Shown: one piece after another, positions 17,031 through 25,791 of the stretch | Numbering within the stretch: position 1 is the stretch's first letter | Layout: each line of letters begins with the position of its first letter | NCBI GenBank assembly: GCA_963785075.1 | Contig: CAWATW010000004.1 | Span: 62,001 to 126,000 of the forward strand | Source: JAOUGY01 sp963785075 | GTDB lineage: Bacteria; Actinomycetota; Acidimicrobiia; Spongiisociales; ZC4RG35 | Reading direction: 5' to 3' | DNA: 64,000 bases | Notes under the pieces: model-generated | What the model saw: only the letters and a program-made list of their open reading frames with translations | The model's database searches: none | What the model was told of the DNA's origin: nothing | Program-made: the position numbers and the translations under genes

Positions 17031-19370
17031 TCAGGCGGATTCGATCAACTCCATCGCGACCTTCTCTGCCGTGATGGGCATCGAGGTGATTCGCACTCCC
17101 GTGGCATCTGCCACGGCGTTGGCGATCATCGGCGCCGCCGGGATCATGGTGTGCTCCCCCATACCCCGCGCCCCGAACGGACCGTCGGGTTGAGGTACTT
17201 CCACGATGATCGGGATCACGAGATCGGGCGTGTCGAGGGCAGTGGGGATCTTGTAGTCGGTGAAGTTGGGATTGAGCAGCCGTCCGGACTCGTCGTACCG
17301 CATGTCCTCATAGAGGACCGTTGCGAGACCCTGCAACATCCCGCCGATGATCTGGCCCTCGACCATCGCAGGATTGATGGCCCTGCCGACGTCGACGCCG
17401 AGGGCTGCCCGGCGCACCTTCATCTTGCCGGTTTCGACGTCCACCTCCAGCACGACGCCGGCGGCGCCGACGGTGTAGTGGACGTTCGGATGCCCTCCCT
17501 GGCTGGTCTCCGGATCGCTCCGGGCGGAGGCGAAATCCGGCATGAACGAGCCCGAGCCAACGATGGGTCCGCCCCGCCAGGTTCCGTCCTCCATCTCGAG
17601 ACCGGCCACCACGAAGTCGCGGAGTGGCAACTCGAAGTTCCGATCGGTCTCGCACTTGACCTTCTCGTCTTCGAGATAGAGCGTCCCATCCTCGTAGCCG
17701 CGGGCGGCGTGCACCACGTCGTAGATCCGTTCGCGCGCCTCGACGGCCGCCGCATGGACCGCATTCCCGCAGCTCCAAGTGATGTGCGAGGCGACCGTCT
17801 GCCACTCGTACGGATTCCGATCCGTGTCGGGCGTCTCCACCCGGATCTTCGACGGCGGCACCGAGAGCACCTCACCCGCTATCTGGGCCATGGCGGTCAG
17901 AAAACCCTGACCGATCTCCATCCCCGACACGGTGATGTTGATGCTGCCGTCCTCGTTGAACTTGAGGAACGATGCCGACGAGGCGTTGGGTGGCATCGCC
18001 GGAGCCTTCCAGAACAGCGCGAACCCCTTGCCGATCCTCGTGCGTGGGTCCGGAGCCATCTCGGAGACCCCCCAGTCGATCGCGGTCGCAACACGGTCGA
18101 TCGCCTCACGCAGCCCCGACGGGTTCATGGTTGCGCCGTAAGGAAGCGTGTCTCCCTCGGCGATGGCGTTGATGCGTCGGAACTCGACCGGATCGATCCC
18201 CAGTTCCTGGGCCAGCCGGGTCATGTGCGATTCCAGTCCGAAATGGAACTCCGAATACCCGAATCCGCGGTAGGGCCCGCCGGGTGGGAGATTGGTGTAG
18301 ACACAGATGGAATCGATGCTGACGTTGGGGATCCGGTATGGGCCGGTCGCCGAGAGGCCGGCGGCATTCACCACGTTGGCCCCGTACTCGACATAGGCCC
18401 CGGCATCCCAGTGGAGCTCGTGCTCCAGCGCCGTGATGGTCCCGTCTCGCCGTGCGCCCACCTTGATCCTGGCAACCAAACCCTGTCGCTGGTAGGTGTT
18501 GTAGAACTCCTGCTCGCGGGTCCAACGCAGCTTCACGGGGTGCCCTCTGACCAACGTGGCGAGGGCGGCCCCGATGATCTCCATCGTCACGCCCGCCTTG
18601 CCGCCGAAACCACCGCCCACGTATGGAGTGATGACCCTGATGTCGTGGTGGCTCAGCCCGAGCGGCGCCAGGGTCTGGGCAAAGAGATCGCGCTGGATGT
18701 AGGGGGACTGCGAGGCGCTCCACACCGTGAGCCGGCCCGCATGGTCCTGTTTCGCAACCACGACATGGGGTTCGATGGCACAGTGGGCGTACCTGGGAAC
18801 CCGGTAGTAGTCCTCCAGGACCACATCGGCCTCGCCGAATCCGGCGTCCACGTCGCCTTTGCGCGTCTTTCGCCAATGGGCGACGTTGGTGCCTTCGTGA
18901 GGGTAGAACCACGGGACGTGTGGGTAGTCGGCCAGGCCAGGATGGAGGAGCGGGGCGTCGGTCGAAAGCGCCTCGTCGGCATCGAACACCGGCTCCAGCG
19001 TCTCGTAGCGCACGTCGATGCTCTGTGCCGCCCGTTTGGCGACGACAGGGTCGCGGGCCACGACGGCCGCCACCTGCTCTCCCACGAATCTGACCCGGTC
19101 CTGGGCGAAGACGTACCGATCCTTCATGTAGAGGCCGAAGGTGAACGGGAAGTTGCGTCCGGTGGCGACGGCGACCACTCCCGGCATCGACTCGGCCGCG
19201 GTGGTGTCGACGGAAACGATCCTGGCGTGCGCCAGCGGGCTCTCGAGGACGTGCGCATGCAAGAGGTCGGGCCCGAACTCGAGATCGTCGACGAACTCGG
19301 CGGCGCCGCTCACCTTGTCGGCGCCATCGATGCGTGGCTCGCGGGAGCCGACGTGCTGCAAGTCGGTCAC
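17031..19370 (-). CDS. Molybdenum hydroxylase large subunit (xanthine dehydrogenase family)
   Basis: A 779-residue molybdopterin-cytosine-dinucleotide type hydroxylase subunit. Start GTG 19370, whose GTGA overlaps the stop of the 2Fe-2S gene and has GAGGCG upstream. Recognisable blocks are 'GGGFGGKAGVTMEI', 'PPGGPYRGFGYSEFHFG', 'GMEIGQGFLTAMAQI' and 'GARGMGEHTMIPAAP', with the catalytic Glu at about 739. Family members hydroxylate aromatic N-heterocycles, purines, aldehydes or CO using water and pass electrons via Fe-S and FAD. The CO-dehydrogenase cysteine signature (AYRCSFR) is absent; the block reads 'PYRGFGYSE'. Together with the ring-opening amidohydrolase this suggests an azaheterocycle substrate. 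Confidence 0.9.
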   Translation of the reverse strand: MTDLQHVGSREPRIDGADKVSGAAEFVDDLEFGPDLLHAHVLESPLAHARIVSVDTTAAESMPGVVAVATGRNFPFTFGLYMKDRYVFAQDRVRFVGEQVAAVVARDPVVAKRAAQSIDVRYETLEPVFDADEALSTDAPLLHPGLADYPHVPWFYPHEGTNVAHWRKTRKGDVDAGFGEADVVLEDYYRVPRYAHCAIEPHVVVAKQDHAGRLTVWSASQSPYIQRDLFAQTLAPLGLSHHDIRVITPYVGGGFGGKAGVTMEIIGAALATLVRGHPVKLRWTREQEFYNTYQRQGLVARIKVGARRDGTITALEHELHWDAGAYVEYGANVVNAAGLSATGPYRIPNVSIDSICVYTNLPPGGPYRGFGYSEFHFGLESHMTRLAQELGIDPVEFRRINAIAEGDTLPYGATMNPSGLREAIDRVATAIDWGVSEMAPDPRTRIGKGFALFWKAPAMPPNASSASFLKFNEDGSINITVSGMEIGQGFLTAMAQIAGEVLSVPPSKIRVETPDTDRNPYEWQTVASHITWSCGNAVHAAAVEARERIYDVVHAARGYEDGTLYLEDEKVKCETDRNFELPLRDFVVAGLEMEDGTWRGGPIVGSGSFMPDFASARSDPETSQGGHPNVHYTVGAAGVVLEVDVETGKMKVRRAALGVDVGRAINPAMVEGQIIGGMLQGLATVLYEDMRYDESGRLLNPNFTDYKIPTALDTPDLVIPIIVEVPQPDGPFGARGMGEHTMIPAAPMIANAVADATGVRITSMPITAEKVAMELIESA

Positions 19371-19840
19371 GATGCGCCTCCTCTCGGACCGGTTGCGGCC
19401 ACGACCGCCTCGACGATCGGCTCGTAGCCGGTGCACCGGCAGAGGTTTCCCGAGATCGCCTCTCGAACCTGGTGGGCAGTGGGGTCAGGCGTGTGCGACA
19501 GCAACTCGGTCACCGCAACGACGATCCCGGGGGCGCAGAAGCCACACTGGAACGAACTGCGCTCGATGAACATCTGCTGAACGGCGGTGAGTCCCTCGTG
19601 CTCGATGCCCTCGACCGTCGTGATCTCGTGACCATCCACCTCGACCGCCAGGACCAGACACGCCCTGACAGATCGGCCGTCGAGGAGAACGGTGCACGCT
19701 CCGCAGTCCCCCCGCTCACAGCCGATCTTGGGGCTTGTGACGCTGAGACGCGAGCGGAGCACGTCGAGGAGCACCTCGCGGGGCAGGACCTCCAGCGAGC
19801 GCTCCTCCCCATTGAGCTTCATCACGATCTCATGCCGCAT
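19367..19840 (-). CDS. Molybdenum hydroxylase [2Fe-2S] small subunit
   Basis: A 157-residue protein with all eight cysteines for two [2Fe-2S] clusters: plant-ferredoxin type at Cys41, 46, 49 and 61 ('CERGDCGACTVLLDG') and the second cluster at Cys99, 102, 134 and 136 ('CGFCAPG', 'GNLCRCTGY'). It relays electrons from the molybdenum centre to FAD. Its stop overlaps the start of the large subunit gene by 4 nt, and it lies 6 nt after the FAD subunit gene. The ATG at 19840 gives the usual family length. Confidence 0.93.
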   Translation of the reverse strand: MRHEIVMKLNGEERSLEVLPREVLLDVLRSRLSVTSPKIGCERGDCGACTVLLDGRSVRACLVLAVEVDGHEITTVEGIEHEGLTAVQQMFIERSSFQCGFCAPGIVVAVTELLSHTPDPTAHQVREAISGNLCRCTGYEPIVEAVVAATGPRGGAS

Positions 19841-19846
19841 GGTTCC

Positions 19847-20731
19847 TCAGATCAGGTGTGTCGGGTAGGGCGGCCCGGTTCCCGAGAGTCGGCCGGCAGC
19901 GGCGTGCAACCCGCGCCGGAGCATCACCCGGCACATGTGGGTCCGGTAGGCCGCCGTGGCCCGGATGTCGGTGATCGGGGCGATCTCCTCCGCCACCATC
20001 GCCGCCGCCGCCTCGATCGTGGCCTCGTCGAGCGCCGACCCGCTCAACAGCGTCTCGATGCGACGCGCTCGAATCGGTCTCGGAGCGACTGCACCGAAAG
20101 CGACGCGGCATTCGCGATCGTCGGAGATGAGCACGGCCAGGTTGGCCTGGGCGAGATCCTCACCTGCGTACCTGCCGAGCTTGAGAAACGCCGCGCCGTG
20201 GGCGGTTGCCGGCGGGCGGAGGGAGATGCCCGTCACGACCTCGGCATGGCCGAGGCGCGTGGCCCGCGGACCGAGGAACCATTCCTCGACGGGCACCTGG
20301 CGATCGCCCTCCGGACCCGAGACGCGCACGAGCGCGTCGTACACCATGAGTGCAGGCCCGGCGTCGAGGCTCGGGACCGCCGAGCAGAGGTTGCCGACGA
20401 TCGTGGCGCGGTTCCGAACCCCCACCGAGGCGACCTGGCCGGCCATCTCGATCAGCATGGGAGCGGCCGCGGCGACGCTCGAAGAGTCCATCACCTCGCT
20501 GAAGGTGACCAGCGCGCCGATGACCAACTCGCCTCCGCCGAGGCTGATCCCTCCGAGCCCGGGAATCGCCTTGATGTCCACCAGGACGGCAGGTTCGATC
20601 AAATCGTCACGGAGCCACGGGATGAGATCGGTTCCCCCGGCGAGAGCCCGTGCGCCGGGCTGGGACAAAGCCAGAATCGCCTCGTCGAGCGTTCGCGATC
20701 GGACGTACTCGAAGTCATGGGCAATGGTCAT
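19847..20731 (-). CDS. Molybdenum hydroxylase FAD-binding subunit
   Basis: A 294-residue CoxM/XdhB-type flavoprotein with the two FAD motifs 'ALAGGTDLIPWL' and 'GVRNRATIVGNLC'. The ATG at 20731 is chosen over one seven codons earlier because GGGAAGGG sits just upstream. It takes electrons from the 2Fe-2S subunit and passes them to an acceptor, NAD or quinone; the sequence does not show which. The gene follows the DUF1116 gene by 45 nt in the same direction. The C-terminal domain (about 185-285) is the CO-dehydrogenase flavoprotein C-terminal fold. Confidence 0.92.
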   Translation of the reverse strand: MTIAHDFEYVRSRTLDEAILALSQPGARALAGGTDLIPWLRDDLIEPAVLVDIKAIPGLGGISLGGGELVIGALVTFSEVMDSSSVAAAAPMLIEMAGQVASVGVRNRATIVGNLCSAVPSLDAGPALMVYDALVRVSGPEGDRQVPVEEWFLGPRATRLGHAEVVTGISLRPPATAHGAAFLKLGRYAGEDLAQANLAVLISDDRECRVAFGAVAPRPIRARRIETLLSGSALDEATIEAAAAMVAEEIAPITDIRATAAYRTHMCRVMLRRGLHAAAGRLSGTGPPYPTHLI

Positions 20732-20776
20732 TCGCCCTTCCCATGGCGGCACGGTATGCCACCGCAGTGACGACAG

Positions 20777-22228
20777 CTAGAGGCGAACGTCTCCGCCAGA
20801 TTCGCCGGATCCGCCGGATTCGCCGGATTCGCCGGATTCGCCGGGAGGATCGTCCCGGGCCAGCGCGTTCACTGCGTCCACGAAACACCTCAGTGGTGCC
20901 TCTACCAGTCCTGCGCCCACCATGCCCACCCCCGCCTCCCGCCCGGCGATCCCGGTGTTGATCTGGGGCACGATGCCCGTTCTCACCACGAGCCTTGCAT
21001 CGATCCCCGTGGGGGTGCCACGGTCCTCGAGGATCGGAATCCGGTAGGCGGGGTGCTCCGTGAGGGTGATCTCGTACATCTCGAGTGTTCGACCGACCGC
21101 CTCGACCGCGGTGCCTCCCACGAACCCGACGATGGCGGGTGCCGCCGCCATCGCGAAACCGCCCAATCCGACCGTCTCCGTGATCGCCGAATCGCCGATG
21201 TCGGGGTTGGCGTCGGCGGCGGTGTACGAGCCGAGGTACATGCCGGCGACGGTCGGGGCCGGAGCCGTGAACCACTCGTTCCCGGTTCCCGAGATCCGAA
21301 TGCCGAATTCGGTTCCGTTGCGAGCCATCGCCGTCACCAGGCTCGACCCCTTCACGCCTGCTGCGGCGTCCACGGCCAGTTTCCCGCTCGCCATGATGAG
21401 GTTGAGCATGAAGTGGTCGTTCTCATCGAGGAATCGGAAGACGGAGGAACCCTCCGGGGAGCCGATGAGATCGGCGCCGACCTGACGGATGAAGAGTGAG
21501 GTGGCGGCGCGGTTGCGGTTGTGTCCGTCGTCGCCCATCTGAAGCGCCTGGGCGATGATCGCTCGAAGGTCGATCGGGCCATGCTCGCGAATGACCGAAC
21601 CGAGCACCGGCGCGAGGACCCGCTCCATCCAGCCGAGGCGCTCGATGACCTCGGGGCTGTAGGCGCCGTAGCGGAGCACCTTGCCCAGCCCCTCGTTCAG
21701 GGTGGCATAAGCAACCCCCGGCCCGGAGGCGTCCCGAATCACGGCCACCGGCATCGAAGGACTGATGACACCGGCCATGGGCCCGACGGCGGCGTGGTCA
21801 TGGCACGGTGACAGCCTGATCGACGGGCCCAGCGCGAGGGCATCGTCGGGCGTCGTGGCGAGGCCCTCGTAGAGCATCGCACCGATGATTGCTCCTCGAA
21901 GTGGGCCGCTGCACTCGGCCCATTCGATCGGTGGACCTGCATGGAGGAGCGATCCCTCCGGAAGGTCGGGAATCGCGTCCCGTGCGGCGACGACATCGGT
22001 CACGACCGGCCTGGCGGCGAGCATCCGCTCGAGCGCGGTGCCATTGGCAGCGTGGGTCCGCCGCCGCCAGGCGAGCGTGACCAGCGCCGACGCCGCTTCG
22101 GAGACGGGTGGGCGCCAGTCGGTGCGGGCGATCTTCACGGCCTGTGCCTCGAGCGCTGCAGCGAGGAGGTCGAAACCCACCGTCGCCACCACGGGCTCAC
22201 GATCGAGGAGCATGTCGAGCTCGCTCAT
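20777..22228 (-). CDS. DUF1116 protein (YlbE/AllG-like), carbamoyltransferase complex component
   Basis: A 483-residue member of DUF1116. Recognisable blocks: 'WRPPVSEAASALVTLA', 'GDDGHNRNRAATSLFIRQ', 'NGTEFGIRISGTGNEWFTAP' and 'NTGIAGREAGVGMVGAGLV'. In E. coli the homologue YlbE, with FdrA and YlbF, is required for oxamate carbamoyltransferase activity. The start is ATG 22228 (AGGAGG six bases away) or the adjacent ATG 22231, which overlaps the fdrA stop as ATGA. The protein ends in an unusual Gly/Glu/Ser tail encoded by a 9-nt tandem repeat. A much longer open frame extends upstream, but it is antisense-like noise over fdrA. Confidence 0.85.
   Translation of the reverse strand: MSELDMLLDREPVVATVGFDLLAAALEAQAVKIARTDWRPPVSEAASALVTLAWRRRTHAANGTALERMLAARPVVTDVVAARDAIPDLPEGSLLHAGPPIEWAECSGPLRGAIIGAMLYEGLATTPDDALALGPSIRLSPCHDHAAVGPMAGVISPSMPVAVIRDASGPGVAYATLNEGLGKVLRYGAYSPEVIERLGWMERVLAPVLGSVIREHGPIDLRAIIAQALQMGDDGHNRNRAATSLFIRQVGADLIGSPEGSSVFRFLDENDHFMLNLIMASGKLAVDAAAGVKGSSLVTAMARNGTEFGIRISGTGNEWFTAPAPTVAGMYLGSYTAADANPDIGDSAITETVGLGGFAMAAAPAIVGFVGGTAVEAVGRTLEMYEITLTEHPAYRIPILEDRGTPTGIDARLVVRTGIVPQINTGIAGREAGVGMVGAGLVEAPLRCFVDAVNALARDDPPGESGESGESGGSGESGGDVRL
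20800..20844. repeat. Five tandem 9-nt units at the 3' end of the DUF1116 gene
   Basis: Consecutive units ATTCGCCGG, ATCCGCCGG and three more ATTCGCCGG run without gaps. Since 9 is divisible by 3 they stay in frame, and on the minus strand they encode a GES/GGS tail. The array is prone to slippage that would alter tail length without breaking the frame. It lies just before the stop codon and is not conserved family sequence. Confidence 0.9.
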
Positions 22229-23664
22229 CATCGTCCTCCTGCGACCAGTTCGGCCGCCCGGCGTGCTGCGGAGGCGTTGGAGAGATAGACCTCCGCCCCG
22301 GCTCGCAGGAGTGTCGAGGCCTGCGCCTCCCGATTCTGCGGATCGGCCGCCGTGCCGCACAGGGAAACGATCACGCCGACCCCCTGCTCCGATGCCTCGA
22401 CGACGAACGGCGCGAGGCCGGCAGACGGATCGGGGTGGGCGCCGTGGCCCAGTACGACGTCGAGGAGGATGCATCCGGTGTCCGGGTCGGCGATGGCGGC
22501 CACCAGTTCGTGGAGGCGAACCTCCGGATCGATCATCGGGTGGGGGCGACCGCTCGTGTACCGGTCGGCGCCGAAGTCCACGAGCCAGTGGCCGGGCCCT
22601 GGCTCCGATGAGATCGGCTCCAGCCTCCCACCGACGATGGTGCGCGCCTCGTGCCGGAGGCTGCCCCCGGCAAAGAGCCCTCGCAGGAACCCGGGTCGAT
22701 GTCGCTGCTCCTCCGGCAGCCACACCGGCGGCTCGGCCCAGTCGCCTCCCAGTGTTCGGACGGCCTCCCTCGCTGCGCCCTCCAGGGTGACGTCTTCGGT
22801 TCCGAGAAAGACGGTCACCACGGGTGTCCGGCACGCGGCGATGGCCGTAGCGACCGTTGCTGCGACACCAGGGTCGGGGGGTTTGGACACGAGGATGATG
22901 ATCTCGACGGCGGGATCGGCCTCCAGGGCCTCGAGCGCACCGAGGGTTGAGCGAGCCGCCACTTCGGCGGAGAGGTCGCGACCTCCGGTTCCCAGGGCGT
23001 GGCGCACCCCGACACCGGCGGCGTCGAGGAGACAGCACACCTGCTGGATCCCGGTGCCCGAGGCGCCTGCGATGCCGACCGGGCCCGGCTGGACCACATT
23101 GGCGAATCCGAGGCCGACTCCGTTGACGATGGTCGTTCCACAGTCGGGACCCATCACGAGAAGCCCCCGAGAAGCAGCCTCCTCTTTGAGGGCAACCTCC
23201 TGGTCGAGGGGAACGCCGTCGCTGAAAACCATCACATGCATGCCGGCGTCGAGCGCACTCATCGCCTCGACGAAGGCAAAGCGTCCGGGCACGGAAACAA
23301 GGGCGATGTCCGCACCGATCCGTCGACCGGCCTTCTCGACGGTTCGAGGCGGGGGCGGTGCGAAGAGAGCGTCTCCTCGATCGGTACGAGGAGACGCAGC
23401 CAGGATCCGATCGATTGCCGAACGCGCCGCATCCAATGATCCTCCATCCTCTGCTCGGATCGCGATCATCAGGTCGTCCGGTCCGGCATCTGGGACCGCG
23501 GCGCGATCGAAGCCCATGTCTCGGAGCAATTCGAGGTTGAGCTCGGTTGCCATCGCCACGAATGCCGCGTCGACCCCGGGCGTGGTCGAAACCTCCTGGG
23601 TCACCTGCATGAGCCTGACGGAGTCGTGATACCGGCCGGTCACGACATCGACGACGGAGATCAA
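22228..23664 (-). CDS. fdrA: FdrA family protein (AllF-like), acyl-CoA synthetase-like fold
   Basis: A 478-residue FdrA protein, related to the alpha/beta subunits of succinyl-CoA synthetase. It shows 'GPDCGTTIVNGVGLGFANV' (about 172-190) and 'VGIAGASGTGIQQV', plus the C-terminal 'ILLDVVLGHGAHPDP'. The TTG at 23664 is preferred: GGAGGG lies 3 nt upstream and TTGA overlaps the stop of the DUF2877 gene. A GTG at 23679 is the alternative. E. coli FdrA (AllF), together with YlbE and YlbF, underlies oxamate carbamoyltransferase, which makes carbamoyl phosphate. Here it lies between the DUF2877 and DUF1116 genes, so the same trio is present and translationally coupled. Confidence 0.88.
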   Translation of the reverse strand: MISVVDVVTGRYHDSVRLMQVTQEVSTTPGVDAAFVAMATELNLELLRDMGFDRAAVPDAGPDDLMIAIRAEDGGSLDAARSAIDRILAASPRTDRGDALFAPPPPRTVEKAGRRIGADIALVSVPGRFAFVEAMSALDAGMHVMVFSDGVPLDQEVALKEEAASRGLLVMGPDCGTTIVNGVGLGFANVVQPGPVGIAGASGTGIQQVCCLLDAAGVGVRHALGTGGRDLSAEVAARSTLGALEALEADPAVEIIILVSKPPDPGVAATVATAIAACRTPVVTVFLGTEDVTLEGAAREAVRTLGGDWAEPPVWLPEEQRHRPGFLRGLFAGGSLRHEARTIVGGRLEPISSEPGPGHWLVDFGADRYTSGRPHPMIDPEVRLHELVAAIADPDTGCILLDVVLGHGAHPDPSAGLAPFVVEASEQGVGVIVSLCGTAADPQNREAQASTLLRAGAEVYLSNASAARRAAELVAGGR

Positions 23665-24503
23665 GAGCCCTCCCCACACGCCGCTGTTGCCCCGCAGATC
23701 ACGCCTTCGACCATCGCCCGACCCGACGTCGACCCGATCTCCAGAGCGGTTGCGACGGCACGATCGAGGCTGCCACGACCCGTGATCGCCCGCAGCAGGT
23801 CACCGATCGGCGCCGGCACCTGCCCGGCGAGACCACACCGCAGGAGCGTGGCCGAGAGCCGGTTCGTCGATGAGCGAGCGGCCGTCCCGATACGTGTGCA
23901 CGTGCGATCCAAGACTCCCACCAGATCGTCCCGCCCGGTCGACGCCGCCACGTGCCTGAATGCCGCCACCGCCCCCAGCGTCCGGTCATCGCCGGCGGGC
24001 GTGAGGCCGGCGCCCCTGCCCAAGAGCGCGAGTGCCTCACTGGTGATGTGGTCCGCAGAACCCGATCGGAGCGCCGCTCCCAGCCCCTCCAGTTCGGTGG
24101 TGACCAGATCGCTTCCGACCTGGCGAAGGAGACTCCTGACGTCGTCGACCCGACAGCGGCGGGGTCGCACGGTCGGGTCCCACCACCGGGCAACCCGCCA
24201 CACCTCATCGCCGCTGGTCACCCTCCCGCCTCCGATGAGAAGACTCGAACCGGCGATGGGCCAGGTGACCCCCTGGCCCGAACCGGGAACCACGGTCATC
24301 CCGTTGGGAAAGCCAATCCCTCCGATCGAGAACAGGAGCACCTGGTGGTCGATCGAGCACCACGTGGTGTTCGTCGACGATCCGAGGACCTCCGCCGGCC
24401 GAGGTGCAGACAGGATCGGCCCGGCGATCGCCAGACTGGCAACTGCCGGCACCGTGAACCCCGTGGTGTCAGCAACCGATGGATCCGGTGGCGCGCCGAT
24501 CAT
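23661..24503 (-). CDS. DUF2877 protein (YlbF/AllH-like)
   Basis: A 280-residue protein with the DUF2877 signature 'LLGRGAGLTPAGDD' (about 161-173). ATG start at 24503, seven bases after the stop of the ring-opening amidohydrolase gene. It is the third member of the FdrA/DUF1116/DUF2877 set linked to oxamate carbamoyltransferase in E. coli. The overlap with fdrA (TTGA) indicates coupled translation. The biochemical role of this subunit within the complex is not known. Confidence 0.85.
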   Translation of the reverse strand: MIGAPPDPSVADTTGFTVPAVASLAIAGPILSAPRPAEVLGSSTNTTWCSIDHQVLLFSIGGIGFPNGMTVVPGSGQGVTWPIAGSSLLIGGGRVTSGDEVWRVARWWDPTVRPRRCRVDDVRSLLRQVGSDLVTTELEGLGAALRSGSADHITSEALALLGRGAGLTPAGDDRTLGAVAAFRHVAASTGRDDLVGVLDRTCTRIGTAARSSTNRLSATLLRCGLAGQVPAPIGDLLRAITGRGSLDRAVATALEIGSTSGRAMVEGVICGATAACGEGS

Positions 24504-24509
24504 CGGCCG

Positions 24510-25598
24510 TCAGCCGAGATCGACGATGGCTGCGACGGTACCTCCACCAGCGGGGCCTTGGTGCAGGGCCCCGACGGACACGAAGACCGCCGGGTCGCCG
24601 GTTGCCGCCGCGACCACCCCCCCGACCGCCCCCTTGATCTGGCGGTGGTGATGGACGTCCGAGTCGTTGAGCATCACCTGCCGGCGTCCCCGGAGCCGGC
24701 TCGACGGGTCGGCTTCGCACTTGACGAAGACGTTCACGAGACGGCTGCCAAGATCCACGGCCCGGGCCCGCTCGGGGAGATCGAGCCCCGCCGACCGGAT
24801 GGCCTCGTACACGCCTTCTTCGTCGATCGCATCATCCATCACGCTGTGACCGACGCGGTATCGGCCGCCGACCGGGGCATTGCCCACGACCACGGTCTGG
24901 GCCTGATCGAGTTCCACACCCGATGAGCACGACGCCACCGCCGAGTAGAGCGACACGTCACGACAGATCTGGTCGGCCGTCGGCATCTCGATCTCGCCGA
25001 GGGCCACCGCGATCCCTAGCGCCGTGGTGCCGTTGGAGATGTCCATCGACTCGAGCGTCTGCTCGGTGATGACGTCCCTCCCTCGAGCTCTGGCCTCTGC
25101 GATCGTCTCCATCGTGAGCAGCGGGGTCTTCGTCTGGACGTAGTGGACGTCGTGCGGATCGGCGATCCCGGCATCCTTCATTGCGCGGCGCACTCCCTCG
25201 GCGACCTTCTCCACCATCGCTGGTCGCCCGATGTCCTCCGGGAAGATGACATCGCTCATGGCGATCCCCACCGTCAAGCGGGAATCGGAGCCAGGTTCCG
25301 ATGCCACCCGGGCGAACACGGTGGCATGCGGACACAACACACCGTCGACGCCCCCCGACCACACCATGGGGATCTCGGCGACCTCGGTGAGAGGTCGGGT
25401 GCCCTTGTCCATCAGCACTTGCCGGAATGCCTGATCGGCGAGGATCCGGGTGAAGTCGTTCACTCCCCCGTTGCCTTCGGTCTTGCCGATCACGGCGATG
25501 ACCTCGTCGGCCGTGAACGCCCCCTCGTCGATCAGTGCCTCCAGGCCTGACGCGTCCGACACGTGCTCGAGGACGACTTTGCGGGCTTCGATCGCCAT
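24510..25598 (-). CDS. Ring-opening amidohydrolase, cyanuric acid hydrolase/barbiturase (AtzD) family
   Basis: A 362-residue protein of the three-fold repeated AtzD/TrzD/barbiturase family. It has 'GKTEGNGGVNDFTR' (Lys39), 'WSGGVDGVLCPH' (Ser81), 'HYVQTKTPLL' (Lys157), 'CSSGVEL' (Ser226), 'VFVKCEAD' (Lys293) and 'FVSVGALHQGP' (Ser341). All three Ser-Lys pairs that frame the active site are kept. The family hydrolyses cyclic imides: cyanuric acid to carboxybiuret, or barbiturate to ureidomalonate. ATG 25598 is preferred because AAGGA lies eight bases upstream; an ATG at 25607 is too close to that site. It is the first gene of the operon. Barbiturate-like chemistry is favoured by the linked Mo hydroxylase, but the substrate is an inference. 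Confidence 0.88.
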   Translation of the reverse strand: MAIEARKVVLEHVSDASGLEALIDEGAFTADEVIAVIGKTEGNGGVNDFTRILADQAFRQVLMDKGTRPLTEVAEIPMVWSGGVDGVLCPHATVFARVASEPGSDSRLTVGIAMSDVIFPEDIGRPAMVEKVAEGVRRAMKDAGIADPHDVHYVQTKTPLLTMETIAEARARGRDVITEQTLESMDISNGTTALGIAVALGEIEMPTADQICRDVSLYSAVASCSSGVELDQAQTVVVGNAPVGGRYRVGHSVMDDAIDEEGVYEAIRSAGLDLPERARAVDLGSRLVNVFVKCEADPSSRLRGRRQVMLNDSDVHHHRQIKGAVGGVVAAATGDPAVFVSVGALHQGPAGGGTVAAIVDLG

Positions 25599-25791
25599 GA
25601 CCCACATCCTTTGCCGGGTGACGCGTCCATCGTGGGGCTGCAGGAGTCTTCCAGCTAGGGGCCAACGGCACGCGTGATCGTGGGCGCCCGCGGGGCGGCG
25701 CAGTACCTCTCCGTGCCGAAGGCGATGGTGGCGGCCAAAGCCACGATGGTGCCGACCGGCTACCTGGTTCGCTGAGCTCGGAATCGTGTCA

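Noticed and set aside
16506..19427. 973-codon plus-strand open frame over the Mo subunit gene
   Set aside because: Antisense shadow of the molybdenum hydroxylase gene; no domain or start signal, and Asp/His/Gly-rich as expected from the complement.
20800..20844. Tandem repeat considered as a CRISPR array
   Set aside because: Units are 9 nt without spacers and lie within a coding frame; not CRISPR-like.
22229..23677. N-terminal extension of the DUF1116 frame (966 codons in total)
   Set aside because: The first 482 codons run in an alternative frame over fdrA and are Arg/Gly-rich noise; the DUF1116 gene begins at 22228.
25674..25775. Short plus-strand ORF of 33 codons in the gap upstream of the amidohydrolase gene
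   Set aside because: It reads plausibly, but it is very short, has no ribosome binding site and no recognisable family.
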